A stretch of 64,000 nt of DNA from Candidatus Hecatella orcuttiae. GTDB taxonomy: Archaea; Thermoproteota; Bathyarchaeia; Hecatellales; Hecatellaceae. The translations under genes were made by a program, and so were the position numbers. This document shows positions 60,754 through 64,000 of this stretch, piece by piece (the stretch's first letter is position 1; each line of letters starts with the position of its first letter). The DNA lies in assembly GCA_002011035.2 (NCBI GenBank), contig MTLY02000001.1, positions 313,342 to 377,341 on the forward strand. The letters run 5' to 3'. The notes beneath the pieces were generated by a model. That model saw nothing but the letters and a program-made list of their open reading frames with translations. It did no database searches and was not told the DNA's origin.

Positions 60754-61764
60754 TTAACGTCTCCAAGGGATGGGCACAGAATCCAGCCGCCAACGAGGTT
60801 TAACGAGACTCCGCTCTATGCTTACCTTCACTCCTTGAAGGTGGGCGAGGAGGCCGGTCCAAGCTATCTGGGCTCCGCAGTCTCCGCTGTACTCGCGGGG
60901 GACAACGTAAAACTTGGCTTTATGCTCCTCAGCCACCTGTTTCAGCATGGTTTGAAGACGCTTGTTCGCTGCAACGCCTCCCGTCAGCAGCAGTTCCTTT
61001 TTCTCAAGAAACGCCAGAGCCCTCTCGGCAGCCTCAGCCAAAGCGGTGAAGGCAGTTTCCTGGAGGGAGTAGCAGAGGTCTTCCAGTTTATCTCCCCCCT
61101 TCTTCAGCCTCCTAACCGCCGCTGTGAGCAGGCCTGAATAGGAGACATTGTTGCCTTTGACAACCAAGGGTAGGTCGACGAGTTTTTTCCCTTCCGAAGC
61201 TTTAGCTTCAACCGCGGGGCCGCTGGGAGAAGGCAGGCGAGCCTCCCTTCCAAAGACGTCTAAGAGGTTCCCTAGGGTGATGTCTTCCGTCTCCCCGAAA
61301 ACCCTCCACCGCCCCCCGGCAAAGGAAGTCACCGTGGTATGTCCTCCAGAAACCAGAACCGTCAAAGGGTCTGAAGCTCCCGTCTTTAAGGCAGCTAACT
61401 CGATGTGGCCTACTGCGTGGTGAACCGGCACCAAGGGAACATCCAAGTAGGCGGCCAGCGCCCTTGCCACCGTGGCTCCTGTTCTCAGACAGGGTCCGAG
61501 GCCGGGTCCTTGAGAGAAGGCCACAGCGCTCAATTCCTCCGGGGTCTTTCCAGCTTTCCTCAGCGCCTCCCTAACGACCAGGGGGGACGCTTGGGAGTGA
61601 TGTTGAGCGCTTTCTCGGGGGTGAATTCCCTTCCCAACGGGAGGGGCGTAAACTTTTTTTTCATCGGAAAGGATTCTTCCCCGGCTGTCCACTAGGCTGA
61701 CGCCGAAAGTGTGAGCCGTGCTCTCGATGCCTAAGCAGATTATCTCGCCTCTGTTCAGCTTCAC
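60754..61764 (-). CDS. kae1: Kae1, KEOPS tRNA threonylcarbamoyltransferase
   Basis: Makes t6A37 on ANN-decoding tRNAs. 336 residues: CLGIESTAHTFGVSLVDS, HPRESAQHH, VPVHHAVGHIE (metal ligands H116 and H120), VSGGHT and LLLTGGVAANKRL are all present. In many archaea Kae1 is fused to Bud32; here it stands alone and the C-terminus ends at the normal Kae1 boundary. Starts at an ATG within a purine-rich context. Confidence 0.95.
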   Translation of the reverse strand: MKLNRGEIICLGIESTAHTFGVSLVDSRGRILSDEKKVYAPPVGKGIHPRESAQHHSQASPLVVREALRKAGKTPEELSAVAFSQGPGLGPCLRTGATVARALAAYLDVPLVPVHHAVGHIELAALKTGASDPLTVLVSGGHTTVTSFAGGRWRVFGETEDITLGNLLDVFGREARLPSPSGPAVEAKASEGKKLVDLPLVVKGNNVSYSGLLTAAVRRLKKGGDKLEDLCYSLQETAFTALAEAAERALAFLEKKELLLTGGVAANKRLQTMLKQVAEEHKAKFYVVPREYSGDCGAQIAWTGLLAHLQGVKVSIERSLVKPRWRLDSVPIPWRR

Positions 61765-61927
61765 CGGCCATCAACCAACAATAGAACTTAGAATCGGTAA
61801 AAGCTTTAATGTGCCGGTAGGCTGATTTTCATGTTTACAATTTTCCTTTTACTTTACATTACGAAAAACCTTAAATCTTTAATAGAGGTAAACTAAAAAG
61901 ATTAAGTAATTCCAGTTCGGTGTTCGT

Positions 61928-62800
61928 ATGCCTGTTTTCAGACCTTCTGAGTATCTTGTGCCTGAAACAGTGGATGAGGCAGTAGCCCTTCTACGGGATT
62001 ACAAGGATAGGGCGAAGATAATAGCCGGGGGAACCCAAGTCTACGAAACCGCCATGAAAGGCATGATCCCAAAAGTTGAAAAGCTACTGGACATCAGGAA
62101 GCTCGGGCTCAATTACATCAAAGAAGAAGGGGGCCATGTGAAGATAGGCGCCATGACCACCTTCACAGATATGCTGGAGTCAGAACTGCTGAAGAAGGCG
62201 CTTCCCATCATAGTCGAGGCGGTTTCCCTCATTCGCCCCGTGCAAATAAGAAACGTAGCCACCATGGGAGGAAGTATTTGCAGCGGGCTTCCCTTCTTCG
62301 ACATACCCTCAGCGCTGCTTACCTTAGACGCGACGGTGAAAGCCGTCAGTTCCAGCGGGGAAAGGGTTTTGAATGTAGACGGGTTTTTCATAGACTATTT
62401 TCTGACAGCATTGAAGCCGAATGAGCTGATTACAGAGATAGCGATACCGAAACCGCCAGCCAATACGGGGTCGGCGTTTCTGAAGATGGAAAGGACCCTT
62501 GTCGACCTCCCCACAGTAAACACAGCAGTAAGGCTGACTATGGATAATGGGCGATGTAAAGTTGCGAGAATAGCCGTGGGGGCGGTAGCTCAGGTTCCCC
62601 TAAGGCTCAAGAAAGCTGAGAAAAGATTGGAAGGAAAGGAACTAACAGAAGCAGCCATCGCTGAAGCCGCTGAGGAAGCATACAGAGAAGTTAAACCGGT
62701 CAGAGGTGTTCATGCCTCTGCCGAATACAAAAGACACGTGTGCAGAGTCCTAGTTAAGCGCGCTCTAACTCAGGTGAAAGAAAAGCTGAAAGGAGGCTGA
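61928..62800 (+). CDS. Molybdenum hydroxylase FAD-binding (medium) subunit
   Basis: A 290-residue FAD subunit of a xanthine-dehydrogenase/CO-dehydrogenase/aldehyde-oxidoreductase-type enzyme. IIAGGTQVYETAMKGMIPK and ATMGGSICSGLPFFDIPSAL are the two FAD-binding loops; the C-terminal 100 residues form the CO_deh_flav_C-like domain. It passes electrons from the 2Fe-2S subunit encoded next, 7 bases downstream. The ATG has a TATA-like element about 30-40 bases upstream. Confidence 0.9.
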   Translation: MPVFRPSEYLVPETVDEAVALLRDYKDRAKIIAGGTQVYETAMKGMIPKVEKLLDIRKLGLNYIKEEGGHVKIGAMTTFTDMLESELLKKALPIIVEAVSLIRPVQIRNVATMGGSICSGLPFFDIPSALLTLDATVKAVSSSGERVLNVDGFFIDYFLTALKPNELITEIAIPKPPANTGSAFLKMERTLVDLPTVNTAVRLTMDNGRCKVARIAVGAVAQVPLRLKKAEKRLEGKELTEAAIAEAAEEAYREVKPVRGVHASAEYKRHVCRVLVKRALTQVKEKLKGG

Positions 62801-62807
62801 GTGAGCG

Positions 62808-63281
62808 TTGAAAAAAACCATAAGATTAACCGTGAACGGGGAAGACTACACCGTATCCATTGAGCCTTTTGACACTTTAAACAAAGTTTTGAGAGAATAC
62901 CTTGGCCTAACAGGAACCAAAAAAGGCTGCGATTACGGAGGCTGCGGGTCGTGCACGGTGATCGTGGACGGGAGAGCCGTTTACTCCTGCATGTTTTGGG
63001 CAGGTCAAGCCGATGGGAGGAAGATAACGACGATAGAAGGGTTGGTGAAAAACGGCGAACTGGACCCAATTCAGGAGGCGTTCATTCAGCATGGGGCAGT
63101 TCAATGCGGCTACTGCACTCCCGGCATGATCATGAGCACAAAAGCCCTGCTGGATAAAAAGTCGAACTTCACCGAAATGGAAGCCAGGGAAGCCATCGCC
63201 GGCAACCTTTGCAGGTGCACTGGCTACGTGAAGATCGTGTCGGCGATGATGTCCTTGGCTAAAAAATCTTCGGAGGGATAA
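62808..63281 (+). CDS. Molybdenum hydroxylase 2Fe-2S (small) subunit
   Basis: A 157-residue subunit with two [2Fe-2S] clusters: CDYGGCGSCTVIVDG (plant-type, N-terminal half) and CGYCTPGMIMS plus NLCRCTGYVKI (C-terminal helical half). It transfers electrons from the molybdopterin subunit to the FAD subunit. The TTG start directly follows the medium-subunit gene, preceded by GGAGG. Standard length. Confidence 0.95.
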   Translation: MKKTIRLTVNGEDYTVSIEPFDTLNKVLREYLGLTGTKKGCDYGGCGSCTVIVDGRAVYSCMFWAGQADGRKITTIEGLVKNGELDPIQEAFIQHGAVQCGYCTPGMIMSTKALLDKKSNFTEMEAREAIAGNLCRCTGYVKIVSAMMSLAKKSSEG

Positions 63282-63286
63282 GAACC

Positions 63287-63400
63287 GTGTCTGGGCTGGG
63301 TTATCAGAAATGCCCCAAGTGCGGCTATGAGTTAAACCCGCCTATGGCTAGGTTTTGTGTAAAATGTAAGGCAGTTCTGCCTAGAAAGGTTCCAATGTAA
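63287..63400 (+). CDS. 37-residue zinc-ribbon protein inside the molybdenum hydroxylase operon
   Basis: GTG at 63287, TAA at 63400. The peptide YQKCPKCGYELNPPMARFCV, then KCKAVLPRKVPM, carries two CxxC pairs, a minimal zinc ribbon. It sits 5 bases after the 2Fe-2S gene and 14 bases before the large-subunit gene, with a GGAGG-type site before its start. Four perfectly spaced Cys in an otherwise empty gap make chance unlikely. Function unknown; maturation or small regulatory subunit are options. Confidence 0.65.
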   Translation: MSGLGYQKCPKCGYELNPPMARFCVKCKAVLPRKVPM

Positions 63401-63414
63401 GAAAGGGGATATGT

Positions 63415-64000
63415 ATGACTGAACTGTCGGTTGTTGGGAAAAGGATTCCGAGAGTTGATGCCAAATCTAAAGTTTCAGGAAGAGCCGTATATTTCGGAGA
63501 CACCGTCCTACCTAGGATGGTCTACGGGAAAATACTTCGAAGCCCCTATCCCCATGCACGGATAACAAAAATAGACACCAGCGAAGCGGAAAAGCTACCT
63601 GGAGTCAGAGCCACCCTCACCTACAAGGACGTCCCCCGGGTTATAACCTACATAGGGCACCTGCATCCTCCAGACACCCCGCTCGACCGATACATTCTGG
63701 ATAATGTTGTGCGCTACGTAGGCGACGAAGTGGCGGCGGTGGCGGCGGACAGCCCGGAAACAGCGGCGGAAGCTGTTGAGAGAATCCATGTGGAATATGA
63801 ACGTCTACCAACCGTCTTCGACCCCGAGGAGGCGATGGAACCTGGGGCTCCGAAGCTCCATGATGAAGGAGAATTCATCTTCGATATGGATCGAAACATT
63901 GCGTCCCACATAAAACTGGCTTTCGGCGACGTGGAAAAGGGCTTTAAGGAGTCAGCGGTGGTCGTCGGCCCTGAAAAATTCAAGGTTTCAGCAGCCCACA
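63415..64000 (+). CDS. Molybdenum hydroxylase molybdopterin (large) subunit, truncated by window end
   Basis: 195 codons, open at the window edge, of a subunit normally 750-800 residues. VGKRIPRVDAKSKVSGRAVY and LRSPYPHARITKIDTSEAEK form the conserved N-terminal aldehyde-oxidase/xanthine-dehydrogenase hammerhead domain, followed by VRYVGDEVAAVAADSPETAA. The active-site loops that tell CO dehydrogenase, xanthine dehydrogenase and aldehyde oxidoreductases apart lie outside the window, so the substrate is open. ATG start with a GGGGAT-type site. Confidence 0.9.
   Translation, partial: MTELSVVGKRIPRVDAKSKVSGRAVYFGDTVLPRMVYGKILRSPYPHARITKIDTSEAEKLPGVRATLTYKDVPRVITYIGHLHPPDTPLDRYILDNVVRYVGDEVAAVAADSPETAAEAVERIHVEYERLPTVFDPEEAMEPGAPKLHDEGEFIFDMDRNIASHIKLAFGDVEKGFKESAVVVGPEKFKVSAAH

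Noticed and set aside
57321-63281. Purine-degradation locus (nucleoside ABC importer plus xanthine dehydrogenase)
   Set aside because: The importer and the molybdenum hydroxylase are separated by five unrelated genes on both strands, and the hydroxylase active site lies outside the window, so the link is not supported.
1-64000. CRISPR arrays, insertion sequences, prophage genes
   Set aside because: No regularly spaced repeats, no transposase or integrase motifs and no phage structural genes were seen in either strand.

Overview
The window is archaeal chromosomal DNA. The translation machinery is of archaeal type: S26e, S8e, SRP19, aIF2-gamma, Kae1, ABCE1/RLI, archaeal-type prolyl-, tryptophanyl- and phenylalanyl-tRNA synthetases, type II methionine aminopeptidase and archaeal CoaD. 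Genes are dense, GTG and TTG starts are common, and TATA boxes often sit about 25-30 bases before starts. A tRNA with anticodon CAT appears to carry two introns at non-canonical positions, a habit known mainly from TACK-type archaea. A TACK-related, anaerobic, methylotrophic lineage is my best guess, but no 16S gene or mcr gene is present to settle it.

Layout. 1-20.8 kb is mostly housekeeping: ApgM (partial), ProRS, S26e, a PadR-like regulator, HD and alkaline-phosphatase-fold hydrolases, phosphohexomutase, an MBL hydrolase, a half-size MFS protein, a class V aminotransferase, nitroreductase, PheT/PheS, TrpRS, CoaD, MetAP and DUF1512. At 20.9 kb is an MtmB homologue that has Phe where MtmB has pyrrolysine. 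22.4-25.2 kb holds regulators and small zinc or membrane proteins, including a PhoU-like protein.

25.4-42.9 kb is the centrepiece: a methylamine methyltransferase and pyrrolysine island. It has mtbC-mtbB (dimethylamine), mttC-mttB (trimethylamine) and mtmC-mtmB (monomethylamine). Each methyltransferase gene is interrupted by one in-frame TAG at the known pyrrolysine position. Next to them are tRNA-Pyl(CUA), a short PylS lacking the N-terminal PylSn domain, and pylB, pylC and pylD. The same island holds an Amt-family transporter with a small membrane partner, a PII-like regulator, a TusA-like protein, an NCS1-type permease with another small membrane partner, and two related zinc-ribbon membrane proteins. 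The reading is: the permeases import methylamines, MtxB moves a methyl group to corrinoid MtxC, and the pyl genes make and insert the active-site residue. The methylcobamide:acceptor methyltransferase (MtbA or MtrH type) and the reductive activator RamA are not in the window, so the fate of the methyl group is open.

43-64 kb holds a phosphoribosyltransferase, the intron-bearing tRNA, TatA, ABCE1, a sulfur cluster (siroheme sulfite/nitrite reductase, rhodanese, DsrE-like), an orphan NifB divergent from a small HTH regulator with two matching palindromes between them, SRP19/S8e, a BMP-type nucleoside ABC transporter, a class II aldolase, ThiC, aIF2-gamma, Kae1 and the start of a molybdenum hydroxylase operon.

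TAG is both sense and stop here: at least 17 genes appear to end in TAG, including pylS and pylB. The pylB TAG is followed, two sense codons later and in the same frame, by the pylC start, so amber readthrough would join the two proteins.
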